Made by a program: the position numbers and the translations under genes
Shown: positions 21,959-32,430 of the stretch, piece after piece
Position numbering within the stretch: position 1 is the first letter of the stretch
Layout of the letters: each line of letters begins with the position of its first letter
Notes under the pieces: generated by a model
The model's input: the letters and a program-made list of their open reading frames with translations, nothing else
What the model was told of the DNA's origin: nothing
The model's database searches: none
Assembly (NCBI GenBank): GCA_964017185.1
Contig: OZ024869.1
Span: 69,658,315 to 69,722,314, forward strand
Direction of reading: 5' to 3'
Origin: Rugalucina vietnamica
Lineage: Eukaryota > Mollusca > Bivalvia > Lucinida > Lucinidae
DNA length: 64,000 nt

Positions 21959-23209
21959 TAGCTCGCCTGTACGAAAGTACAGGAAGAGTATTGCAGTCAT
22001 CTCGGCGTTCGTGTTCGCGTCCGCGTTGCTCAAAAGTTTTTGGTTAAAGTTTTTATAAGTCTATATCTCTTGAACATTATGATGGATCAAGTTGATACTT
22101 TGCATGATGCTAGATATCGGTCTGAAGTTTTATGCAGTACCATCATGACCCACCCTGGGTGACCTTGAGGTCAATGTCACGGACTTAGAAATTTTGTGTT
22201 AATGTTTTTGGTTAAAGTTTTTATAAGTCTATATCTCTTGAACATGTTGATGGATCAAGTTGATACTTTGCATGTTGGTAGATATCAGTCTGAAGTTTTA
22301 TGCAGTACCATCATGACCCACCCTGGGTGACCTTGAGGTCAAGGTCACGGACTTAGAAATTTTGTGTTAAAGTTTTTAGATCGCCTGCATGAAGTGCACA
22401 GAGCTATTGTCACCTCGGTCGTCGGCGTTTACCTGTACGTCCGCTTCGCGTCACACTTTCGGTTAAAGTTTTTTAGAAGTCTATATCTCTTGAACATGTA
22501 GATGTATCAAGTTGATACTTTGCTTATTGGTAGATATTGGTCTGAAGTTTTATGCAGTACCATCATGACCCATCCTGGGTGACCTTGAAGTCAAGGTCAC
22601 AGACTTAGAAATTTTATGTTAAAGTTTTTCATTAAAGATTTAAGAAGTCTATACCTCTTGAACATGTTGATGGATCAAGTTGATACTTTGCATGTTTGAA
22701 GATATTGGTCTGAAGTTTTATGGAGTACCATCATGACCCACCCTGGGTGACCGTGAGGTCAAGGTCACAGATTTAGAAATTTTTTGTTGAAGTTTTTCGT
22801 TAAAGTTGTTAGAAGTCTATATCTCTTGAACATGTTGATGGATCAAGTTGATACTTTGCATGTTTGTAGATATTGGTCTGAAATTTTATGCTTTTACGAC
22901 CCACCTGAGCGACCTTGAGGTCAAAGTCATGGGTCATAGATTTTGATAAATTTAGTGGCAAAGCACAAGTCAGGCGAGCTACTCTGTCCTGCGACAGCTC
23001 TTATTGGTTAAAGTTTTCATAAGTCTTGAACATGTTGATGTATGAAGTTTATACTTTGCATGTTTATAGATATTGGTCTTAAGTTTCATGCTGTACCATC
23101 ACGACCCACCCGAGTGACCTTGAGGTCAAGGTCATGGGTCATAGATTTTGATAGATTTAGTGGCAAAGCACAAGTCAGGCGAGCTACGCTGTTCTGCAAC
23201 AGCTCTTAT
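21959..23209 (+). mobile_element. HLE family 2, outer copy, inside SINE-2
   Basis: Starts TAGCTCGCCTGTACGAAAGT and ends GCAACAGCTCTTAT. Core units are as in the copy at 16324. Removing it joins CTGTTTT to TGCCCACC, which restores the SINE-2 body and places insertion between two Ts. It contains another copy of its own family at 22377-23004. Confidence 0.75.
22377..23004 (+). mobile_element. HLE family 2, inner copy nested in the outer one
   Basis: Starts TAGATCGCCTGCATGAAGTG and ends GCGACAGCTCTTAT. Removing it joins AAGTTTT to TGGTTAAAG, giving GTTTTTGGTTAAAG, which is exactly the core-unit sequence seen nearby (about 22204-22217). This is a precise T/T insertion without target duplication. 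Confidence 0.8.
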
Positions 23210-23298
23210 TGCCCACCTACTGACTGACCCGTCTCATATGAGATGAAATAATCTTGAAACTTTGTGAAATGGACATAAAACTGAATTTAAAAAAAGTC

Positions 23299-24045
23299 AG
23301 TAAGTTGTGAAAGAAATGGTGCACTTGTATCACCAATACAAAACAAATACATGGAAATTATTTTCAAGCTGACTAAGTTGAGAGCTTAATACTTAATAGT
23401 ATAGCAATTTTGTCATCATCCATCTGTTCATCCAGTGTTTTAAAGACAAATATTTCTGAGCATGTTGGTCAATCTTGATAAAATTTTATATGAACCATCA
23501 TTGGGATAGGAGAGTTGCTCCATAGTGTTTTGGAGCAGATTTTATCAAAACAGATTTAACTCCCATTGACTTAGATGAGAAAAACAACAACATAAAAACA
23601 ACCATGAGGCCAAGAGCAATTATACTTTGTGTGTATCGATGTTGAGTTATTATCCTCCTTATAAATCTTGACAAGCATGCCCCTTGGGTCTATCCGGAAC
23701 AAGCCCTGGGGCATTTATGAAAGTACAAAACCGAAAGCTTGTACTTTTTAAATGCAGCAATGTTGCAGGTTCACTATGTACATTGAAACCGCCAGACATG
23801 CCAAATCCATGTTTCTACATTCTGCGAAGATCTTACTGCATGCTCGGTGAAAACTGTATTGGTCGTTTGTCTCTCACTAGTGAGAAAGACCATTTTTTGA
23901 ATAGGGTTCATATGTGTTGGTGAGTTCTTTGATGGATGACTAGGCCAATTCTAGCTCTAAACTGGTTGCAAGTAAAGCAAGTCAATGTCATGGAACCAGC
24001 TGGTGGCCCATTGGTCTTGTCTTTGCGTTCTCTGCGCTTTCTTTC
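23299..24045. other. No gene seen; one diverged HLE-like core fragment
   Basis: Around 23440-23510 the text ATTTCTGAGCATGTTGGTC followed by AAAATTTTATATGAACCATC resembles a single decayed HLE core unit. Nothing else was recognised. Confidence 0.35.
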
Positions 24046-24049
24046 AGCT

Positions 24050-24665
24050 TCACAGATTATCTTTTCTTTTCATAGAGAGCGGCCACTTTGATAGCTCCGG
24101 TGCAGTCAGTTCCCAAGACCCCATTGGTATGTCAAACTCCTTCAGAGAGACGTTGAGGTTGTCTTTGTAGCGTTTCTTCTGGCCACCTTGAGAGCGCTTT
24201 CCCCCTGTAGTTCTCCGTAGCAGACTTTGGAAGTTGCTCATCAGGCATTCTTATAAAATGGTCAGTCCATCTTAGCTTTGCTAGCTTTAAGACTGTATGC
24301 ATGCATTGCATCCCTGCTTTCTTCAGGACCTCAGTGGCTGGAATCTTGTCACTTGATTTTAACAACTTTCTCAAACGGCCCAAGTGCAAATGGTTTAGTC
24401 TCTGCATGACGTTGGTATACTGTCCAGGTGTCGCATGCATTGGAGAGGGTTGGCAGTACCACCGCATTGTAGCCTTGGTATCAAACTTGATTCCATTTTG
24501 CACGGAGTCTTCCGAATGCCACACTGGCTTTTGCAATTCTAGCAGTGACCCCATGATCAATGTGCACTGCTCTGAGAGAGTGCTTCTCAGGTAGGTGAAT
24601 TTATCAACATTTATTTCAGTTTTTGTTCATTCACAGTGATGGTTGATTCATTGTACGGGTTTCCA
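24050..24665 (-). pseudogene. RTE-like LINE fragment, C-terminal end of ORF2, frameshifted
   Basis: Minus-strand frames hold pieces of a LINE C-terminal region: NPYNESTITVNEQKLK (24611-24660), LNHLHLGRLRKLLKSSDKIP and TEVLKKAGMQCMHTVLKLAK (within 24132-24560), then GGKRSQGGQKKRYKD and FDIPMGSWELTA in another frame (24050-24241). The order is correct for one element. Frameshifts and missing catalytic parts show that it is dead. It is the same LINE type as the fragments at 28141-28872 and 33836-34745. Confidence 0.8.
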
Positions 24666-25024
24666 GGTGCTGGTCTTTTTTGTGCTGATTGTGGGGTCAT
24701 ATAGTTATCACATGAATGTGAGACTTGATCCATGGCTCTTTGCCTTTTTGCCTCTGAGTTGACATTGAGGAGCTCGTCTAGCACATCAGTATGCTGCAGC
24801 CTAAAAACCTGTAAAAACCTACAATTTTGTGTCAAATTAGTAAAAAACTATATAACCTTTATTTTGCCTAAAATGGCTTAAAACTTATAATTAACCAATA
24901 TTTATCTACAAAAAAAAAAAGAGAAAAAATTGCAGAAAAGCAATAGGAATCATTTTAAGACCAGTGTTTGTTTTCTGGTGCTTGTAAATGTTTGGAAGAT
25001 GCACTCTTTTAACAGCTGCTCGTG

Positions 25025-25318
25025 CTTTTGTTCTTCATTACGAAAACTTGCCCATGCAATATACATAGATTTTTCACCTGTAAAAATTGAAAATTGCATG
25101 AGAAAAAATTTGATATTTTTCTTATTTTTGCTCAAAACATAGATTGTGGGTACACGTTAGAACCGCCTCAGCGAGGCGGTTCTAACGAGTACCCACAATC
25201 TATGTTTTGGAGCAAAAATAAGAAAAATAGGTATACCCCTGCATACCCCAGTTTTACTATATATTAAAGTGGGGTGTAAGGGGGTATATATTGCACGGAC
25301 ATGTTTTCCTGATGTTGA
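25025..25318 (+). mobile_element. MITE-2 copy, best-preserved hairpin
   Basis: A nearly perfect stem of about 55 bp spans 25114-25228: arms CTTATTTTTGCTCAAAACAT and inverse, a GTTAGAACCGCC arm, and loop TCAGC. It is followed by the family right part ending GCACGGACATGTTTTCCTGA. Confidence 0.8.
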
Positions 25319-25353
25319 GTTTTGCAGTCTATGCTTCTGACAGGTATATTCAT

Positions 25354-26401
25354 TATCGCATCTGCTTATAGCAGGGTGCGATATAGGAGTTCAAATTTCT
25401 GTCTGTCCGTACGTTCGTTCGTTCGTCCTTCCGTCAACATTTACGTCGAAGTTTAGTTTTCTTGACATCAGTGATAGCTGCGAGTCTGAAACCTTGCATA
25501 GTAATTGTCCCTGACATACACTTCAAGCACGCACCTTAACCCGGTGCCCTTGACCTATATTTCACGGTCCACTGACTTTGAATTTTTTTACGTCGAAGTT
25601 TTGTCAACATTTACGTCGAAGTTTGGTTTTCTCGACATCAGAGATAGCTGCGAGTCTGAAACCTTGCATAGTAATTGTCCTTGACATACACTTCAAGCAC
25701 GCACCTTAACCCGGTGCCCTTGACCTATATTTCACGGTCCACTGACTTTGAATTTTTTTACGTCGAAGTTTTGTCAACATTTACGTCGAAGTTTGGTTTT
25801 CTCGACATCAGAGATAGCTGCGAGTCTGAAACCTTGCATAGTAATTGTCCTTGACATACCCTTTAAGCACACACCTTAACCGGGCGCCCTTGATCTATAT
25901 TTCACGGTCCACTGACTTTGAAAATTTTTACGTCAAAGTTTGGTTTTCTCAGCATCAGAGATAGCTGCAAGTCTGAAAGCTTGCATAGTAATTGTCCTTG
26001 ACATGCCCTTCAAGCATGCACCTTGACCCGGTGCCCTTGACCTATATTTCACAGTCCACTAACTTTGAAAATTTTTACGTCGAAGTTTGGTTTTCTCGAC
26101 ATCAGAGATAGCTGCGAGTCTGAAACCTTGCATAGTAATTGTCCTTGACATACCCTTCAAGCATGCACCTCAACCTGGTGCCCTTGACCATATTTCACGG
26201 TCCACTGATTTTGAAAATTTTTACGTCGAAGTTTGGTTTTCTCGACATCAGAGATAGATGCAAGACTGAAACCTTGCATAGTAATAGTCCTTGACATACC
26301 CTTCAAGCACGCACGTTGAACCGGTGCCCTTGAACCATATTTCACGGTCTATTGACTTTGCCCGATGCAGGTGCGATATCGACATCCGCGGAGTTCTTGT
26401 T
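25354..26401 (+). mobile_element. HLE family 5, about 165-bp core units
   Basis: Left hairpin TATCGCATCTGC with GCAGGGTGCGATA, then CTGTCTGTCCGTACGTTCG and TTCGTCCTTCCGTC. About six units of roughly 160-185 bp follow (TTTTACGTCGAAGTTTGGTT, GAAACCTTGCATAGTAATTG, CCTTGACCTATATTTCACGG). The right side is GCAGGTGCGATA, the inverse of the left end, and the end GAGTTCTTGT. A second possible hairpin (TTGCTTG...CAAGCAA) follows at about 26401-26427, so the right limit is approximate. Confidence 0.7.
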
Positions 26402-26429
26402 GCTTGGCGCGACAGCGTCAAGCAATTGA

Positions 26430-27202
26430 AACGGAATGAGGATTTCTCCTCAATCTGTGGGGTTTTTCCTTCAAGCTATGGGGGTTCCCTTTGACATCCA
26501 GGGGCCTGGTTCCAGTCGCAATGTTATGCTACACTTCTTGCATAATAAAGCAATTGAAGACGGAAACCAGACTTGCTCTCCGCCGTTTTTATAAGGACTT
26601 GTGGGAAGAATGACGTACTTGGATCTAACGTTAAACATTCAGCTGGCGTTCTGGACGGATAATGTTAAAACCCGGAATTTTGTCCTAGGTCCGACCAAGT
26701 ACGAAAGCTTGAAATCCACCGTAGCGAGGAAGTGTTCATGACCGATGTGATCCATCGAGTTACCGAAAAACTCCACAAACCTACGAAAAACCACAACACA
26801 CGGACAAATTAATGGTATATACAGACTAGCCAAGCGTTCCTTTTAACAAGGAAAATTTATTTTATTTTGGTTGCAGTATCAATTCACAATAAGGAAGCTC
26901 CAGGATAAGGAATAAAGCTGCTAAAATTGTGATGTAAGTAAGTGAGAAAAAAAAACTTTAAATAACCTATACCTATAAAAGAACCTATAGTTCCGGTATT
27001 AAGGAACCTATATATAAAGGCCTATATTTTTCAAGTGGCCTCTAGGAGGCATGTATAATGCAGCTTAGTTTTGACTTGCAACCTTCAAAGGTTGAATATA
27101 TTGCCATCAAAACGTTACCTGATTGGGAAACCAGTGTCACCGTCCTAAATAGTATCCATGAGCATGGCAGAAAACAACATGCTGAACAGTGTTTGTGTCA
27201 TA
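26430..27202. other. No gene seen
   Basis: Unassigned DNA between HLE5 and the next TIR element. No exon-like or transposon-like frame was recognised. Confidence 0.4.
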
Positions 27203-27991
27203 AGGCAGCGTTCACATAGGAGTAGACTATACGGGTATACGATGCACGTTTTTGAGGGTACGCGAATAGCTGAAATCAAACATTAGGATTTCCTAGAACC
27301 GGGTCACATAAGAGGGCACTATAGGTGCGTATAGTATAGCAAAGTGGGAATTTTCGTGCACCGTGTGACAACTGGTTATGCTGGTCTGAATTTCTGTTGA
27401 ACACAGATTTTGAGTGTTTTGATTGAAAAGTAAGTTAATAATACTTTTGTTGTGGTTCTATTTGTTTTATGTTTTGGAGTCGAATTTTTGTGCTGTTTGA
27501 ACCTTATGTACGTTTTCATAGTTTACGTTAAGTTCGGGTAACAGTGGCCGCCTATTGGGAAAAAGCTGATCACACTGCTTACGATATGTTCTGTAAGTAT
27601 AAGTACCTAACTATCAATTTGGTTTTTTCCCACCTCGGTTGTTGGAATGGGAATTTCTTTCTGATTGCGCCTTTTCCTGATCATTGCCTACAGGTAAATG
27701 ATTTTTACAATTAAATTCATATACTTGAATCTTCATGAAAAAATAAAACAACGGAAATGACTTCTCATAATGCTGATTGTTTGTTGGTTGGTTGGTTTTT
27801 TCCTCTTATCCTCCTAGGTCTTTGGGTCGATCTGCTTCTCGGCTTGTAAAAGCTAAGCAAAATCTTCTTCTCCTGAGGAATTCACATTTTTCATACTCAC
27901 GAAAGGAACGCATTGAAAAAACGTGCTACCTATGTGAACCGGCATACGTATAGCGAATACAGTATACCGTATATTTTTATGTGAACGCAGT
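27203..27991. mobile_element. TIR element of about 0.8 kb carrying a dispersed repeat
   Basis: Left GGCAGCGTTCACATAGGAG and right TTTATGTGAACGCAGTC are inverted ends. The sub-ends ACTATACGGGTATACG and AGTATACCGTATA also pair. The CAGCGTT-like terminus recalls hAT ends, but no TSD or transposase was found. It contains repeat H (27480-27692). Confidence 0.55.
27480..27692 (-). repeat. Dispersed repeat H, minus orientation
   Basis: Shares TCAGGAAAAGGCGCAATCAG, ACATATCGTAAGC and CCCAATAGGCGGCCACT-like segments with the copies at 35960-36176 and 39672-39872. About 200 bp, non-coding, origin unknown. Confidence 0.7.
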
Positions 27992-28140
27992 CTAACACAG
28001 CCCTGTTTGACACAATTCGTTACCTCAAAGAACCTCTCCATTATTTTGCACGCGTGCCTGCATTCCATCATGTATTTTGCACGCGTGCTTGCATTCCATC
28101 ATGAAATTGTCCCATCATTGCTATGAATCTGTGTGGACAG

Positions 28141-28872
28141 CCAAAGTTGGCTATGATTATCCAGAGTCCATCACGACTGTGTCAAAAGCTTTGGTGAGGT
28201 CGACAAACGTCATGTATAGATCAACATTCTGTTCTTGGCATTTCTCCTGAAGCTGTCATGTCTTTTGTCTCTCTGTCTTTTCTGATTCCACATTGACTTT
28301 CTGGGATAAGTCCCGTCTGATCAAGATGAACAGTCAGGCAATTCAACAGAATTTTTGCCAGTATCTTCCCAGCAAAGGTTAGGAGGGAGATGCCTCTGTG
28401 GTTGCCACACACTTGAGATCTTGAGATTTCCTTTCTGCTTGTATAGGTGGATTATGGATGCATCCGTAAATTATAATGGGATAGCATCCTTCCTCCACAT
28501 ACAGTGAAACAACTCTGCTAGTTTCTATGCCATGGGCACCCCCAGCCTTATAATCCTCGGCAGGAATTCCATCTCTACCTGGAGCTTTGCCAGATGACAG
28601 TTTTTGAACTGCTTTCTTGTTTCCATGACTGTTGGAAATGCATCTAATAGAACACTGCACTCTATCTGTGGAAAACAATTCCAGTTGCATCCTCACTGAT
28701 GCTTGATGGTCGATTTAGCACACCATTTAAGTGTTCTGCCCACCTTTTCAAGATAGCCTCTTTATATGTGAGAAGAGTGCTTCCATCTGCACTGAGCATT
28801 GTTGTGGCTACAGAACTCGTTCGGCCATAATAGATTGCATCATGGAATTTTTTCATGTCCTTTCTGTCAGCA
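28141..28872 (-). pseudogene. RTE-like LINE fragment, N-terminal reverse transcriptase region
   Basis: Minus-strand pieces in order: DMKKFHDAIYYGRTSS, LSADGSTLLTYKEAILKRWA and EHLNGVLNRPSSI (28662-28856), LSSGKAPGRDGIPAE (28379-28696), NHRGISLLTFAGKILAKILL and SQCGIRKDR (28221-28412), then QNVDLYMTFVDLTKAFDTV near 28150-28240. These are conserved blocks before and around the first catalytic Asp of a LINE reverse transcriptase. Several frameshifts are present. The YADD region is absent here. Confidence 0.8.
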
Positions 28873-30020
28873 CAAGACTTGCTAGACTAGCGCTCAACAG
28901 TAGATAAGTGCGCTAGAAAACGAGTTTGTGGGCACTTTTGCGGAATGGAGTGCAACAGTGCCTAAGTTATAGAGGGACACACCCTCTTTAAGTTTTTGCC
29001 TGTTGCAAAAACGAAAGACCAGTATTAAGGTCAATAAATGAGGTCAAATGTCAATGTCAGGTGCAAAACTATGTAAAATGTACTAAGTCTATGCAAAATT
29101 TCAAACACAGCAAAAGTGGAATTTTGCCTCAAGAAGTTTTTAAAACAAAAGCACTGAATCCTAAATTAGTTGTTGTCATTATGACAAATCAATATTAAGT
29201 TCAATAGGTAAGGTCAAAGGTCATCAAGTGCAAAAGATGTAAAACGTAACATACAAAGCTTTTAAGCATACTAAAATGTCATTTTGTTACAATATTTCTT
29301 AAAATTTAAATAATATGAAGCCCAAAGTAGCTTAATTGTCCAGAATCGTGCTTGGATCCATATGGCTGGGGGGAAAGTGTCGGTAGGGTGGGGTGGGGGT
29401 AAGTGACTAGGGTTACGACCGCTTGGATTTAAAGGTATGGGGCTTGAAATTATACATATTTGTTGGACTTTCCTTGCTTTCAAATTGGCACACCTTAAGA
29501 AAAGTTCAAAGTTGGACTTCCCTTGCCTTCAAGCAGGCACCCTAGACGAAAAGCTCGAATATACCCTAAGACAACTTTTCTGCATCAGCAAAACAGATTT
29601 ACTTATTTCAAATCATATCAAATTACAGATGTACAGAATGTATGTATGTAGATTAATGGTGCAGTTCTAAGTGTATAAGTACTTCGTCCATACCTTTGTT
29701 CAAATTTAGCCAGAACCATCAAAAGAAATGCGATTGTACTATTTTTTTAATACACTAACAGTGTCTGCTAGGATGCGTAAATGTCAATACAAATATGTCA
29801 ATAAAATGCGCAATAAATGTTAACCTATGCTTTGTGTGGACGATTTCAATCATGATTCTTTTACGCGAATACATACGTTAAGTTACTGTTCAAGGTGAAC
29901 CTGGACCCAGTTTCAAGATATCATTTAGAACAAATGTTTGTTCTATGTGTGTGACATCAACAACGGCAAAGAAATGTTTTAGGAAGTCTTAGAACAACTT
30001 CACGCAAACGTACATTGTAC
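28873..30020. other. No gene seen; two diverged repeat units with AGGTCA motifs
   Basis: At about 29010-29235 two loosely similar segments contain GAGGTCAAATGTCAATGTCA and AGGTCAAAGGTCA. The latter (about 29211-29223) matches a DR1 arrangement of nuclear receptor half-sites. The rest is unassigned. Confidence 0.35.
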
Positions 30021-30024
30021 GTAC

Positions 30025-30135
30025 ATCAATAGATTGGGCGAAAATGAGAGTCCCTAGAAAACCTGCCTTGGCATACCCGCATGCAGAACTTGGTTTGTCT
30101 CACGTGCCCTGTGTGGGACTGAAACCCACAACATA
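30025..30135 (-). mobile_element. SINE-2 copy, partial
   Basis: On the minus strand it has GTGGGTTTCAGTCCCACAC (B-box region), GGCACGTGAGACAAACCAAG, then TTCGCCCAATCTATTGATG. It provides the uninterrupted body used to rebuild the copy at 20647-23298. Confidence 0.65.
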
Positions 30136-30904
30136 CAAAGAAGTGATATAGGTAATGAAATCAATACTGTCAAGTACTCGACCGTGGGGCCCGCAATTGC
30201 AGATGCTAGAATCAAACAATTAATAATGTTTGGTCCATAAAGCTATGTTGGCAATACACTTCCAAACAGTGGTTACCATGTACAAATGCGCACCAGATTC
30301 GCAGCTGCAAACAACATGCTTTCTAATTATCCAGCTCATTCAAGAACATTCCTCAAGTCATTTTACAATAAAATCTGGGCACTTCATGTCATGTACCACG
30401 ATTGACAGTCAAAGGGTGAATTAAGATGATGAAAGCCAACAGAAGATAGTTTAAACGATAACCTAGGCATGCAGTCGCTTTGCCTGGTATACTATGGCAC
30501 AAATTGTTTTCCCTGTAGTTCATATCACATGCTACATGTAATATGGCTGTAGAGTTACTTCAAACACAGAGATACAACATTGGTTTAGTTGTAGAAGATG
30601 GAATATTGTTGAAACATGAAGTATCTGCATGGGCATAAGACATTAACACTTGCACGAGCTGCAACCAGAAAACCAAGTTGCCAGAAAAAGCTCATTTTCA
30701 CACATTAACAAAGAGAAAGAAAGCCGAAAGCCTCTTACTCTGTTCGGAGTTGCCAAATCTTATCGTTTGCATCCATATGTATATCGGAGAAGATTCAGCC
30801 TTTTCGGTAGTCAGCCAACCGTGCCGTTATTGGAGACATAGGTATCAATTGTGCCTTCTGTAGGCACGATAATGCCATAGTGGTCTAAAAAGGTATTGAC
30901 AAAC

Positions 30905-32236
30905 GGACTTCCTACCTAAGCTTCACAAAAGACCAAACAAAGCTAGATTTATTGCAAATTCGAGCTCTTGTACTACTACTGAACTTTCTAAATTATTAAC
31001 TTCCTGTCTTACTGCTATCAAATCTCATGTTATAAGATACTGTGAGACAGTGTATGAAACTTCAAATAAAAATTGGTTTTGGTCAGTAGGTGCTCAGCAA
31101 ATTGAAGTGTAGAGGGTTTCGTGCGACGAGCTTGTCCACATATGATTTTTCTACTCTGTATACAACATTACCACATAATCTAATTAAAGAAACACTTCTG
31201 GATTTGATAGAGTGGACCTTCAAAAGGGCATTAAAAACTATGGTTCACTTTATTTGGCCTGTAATGACAGAAAAGCATTTTTCACTTCCAGTGACGAAAG
31301 TCGGTATACACTTTGGTCATGTCAGAATGTGTGCGATGCCTTATCCTATCTCCTGGATAATATTTATATTAGATTTGGGACCAAGTTATACAGACAAATT
31401 GTTGGAATTCCGATGGGTACAAACTGCACACCTCTCGTAGCTAATTTATTTTTATACTGCTACGAAAGAGATTTCATGGATTCTCTTAACCAGGATAATC
31501 AAGCTGATGTTATCGAGGCTTTTAATTCGACTTCTAGGTACCTCGATGACCTTTTGAACATTGACAACCCTCATTTTGAAGGTATGGTCAATCAAATTTA
31601 TCCACCTGAACTACAGTTGAACAAAGCCAATATCTCAGATACCGAAGCCCCCTTTTTAGAATTACATCTTTCTGTTGCAAATGGATTTGTTTCTTCTAAA
31701 ATTTATGATAAGCGCGATGACTTTGATTTTGATATAGTAAATTTTCCGTTTTTGGATGGTGACGTTCCTCGTCGTGCTTTTTATGATCTATACATATTTC
31801 AACTTATTAGGTTTGCTAGAGTCTGCAATCATGTTACAGACTTCAACGCTCGAAATAAATGTTTAACGGCCAAACTTCTCCAACAGGGTTATCGGTATCA
31901 TAAACTTCGAAAAACATTTTCTAAATTTTATCGTAGACACTATGAATTGATTTCCAAATATAATGTTGGGTTAAAGACGCTTTTAGATGAGGGCCTTTCG
32001 GAACCAGAATTTTATGGTGACTTGGTTTACAAATTTAAGAAACTTAAAGGAAGGAATGATTTTTCTTTTCAATTCAGAAAAATCATTACACGTTACAGAC
32101 GTATAGGTTATAACTTGAATGTTATGCGACAGTCTGCATGCTTAGTTTTTAACCCAATCATGGTTGATAGCTATGCTGCCTTCTTTATTGCATGGAGATG
32201 GGTCGGGTGTCAGACTCTATGATAGCCCCGACTTAA
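30905..32236 (+). pseudogene. Penelope-like retroelement reverse transcriptase, copy 1, 5'-truncated
   Basis: Begins at LPKLHKRPNKARFIANSSS, then LSTYDFSTLYTTLPHNLIKE in one frame (31090-31440) and GTKLYRQIVGIPMGTNCTPL with catalytic YLDDLL in the next (31212-32222). The DKxxxxVV and LPKLHK signatures (seen whole in the facing copy) and the YDFSTLYT block fit Penelope-like elements. The N-terminal part is missing. A short deletion and frameshifts at about 31095 and 32185 inactivate it. After the second shift the frame ends DSMIAPT then TAA at 32234-32236. Confidence 0.75.
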
Positions 32237-32239
32237 AGC

Positions 32240-32415
32240 TATTAATAGCTAATATATTCATTTCAGTTGGCTGGGGCCGGAGCTTCTTGTCTGTTGCTTG
32301 GCCCACCGGGGTCCAACTGGTGTTTTTCTTTTGCTCCGGATTTAGTAAGTTATTCGGCGCCCAGGCATCTCCATCGTCGGGCAGCTTACTGAATCTGTTG
32401 AGTTCACTTAAAAGC
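32240..32415 (-). repeat. Module shared with 40144-40300, joined to the minus-strand Penelope-like copy
   Basis: On the minus strand it reads as open codons including LNRFSKLPDDGDAWAPNNLL and NPEQKKNTSWTPVGQAT. It follows the truncated reverse transcriptase of copy 2 directly. The solo copy near 40.2 kb has stops in the same frame. It may be a coding or terminal part of the element; its role is unknown. Confidence 0.5.
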
Positions 32416-32430
32416 GTCTTTAACCCAACA

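Larger units (their letters stand above)
20647..23298 (+). mobile_element. SINE-2 copy split by two Helentron-like elements
   Basis: The tRNA-like head at 20647-20784 has CTGGTCGAGCGGTTAAGAGC and B-box-like GGGTTTGAGCCCC, then CACGTGAGACAAGCCAAGTT. A short body piece (ACCAGTGGTTTTTCTCAGG) lies at 21930-21958. The tail resumes at 23210 with TGCCCACCTACTGACTG, then CGTCTCATATGAGATGAAAT to the A-rich end. The same order of pieces, uninterrupted, is seen in the copies near 30.0 and 35.7 kb, which supports the reconstruction. Confidence 0.75.
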
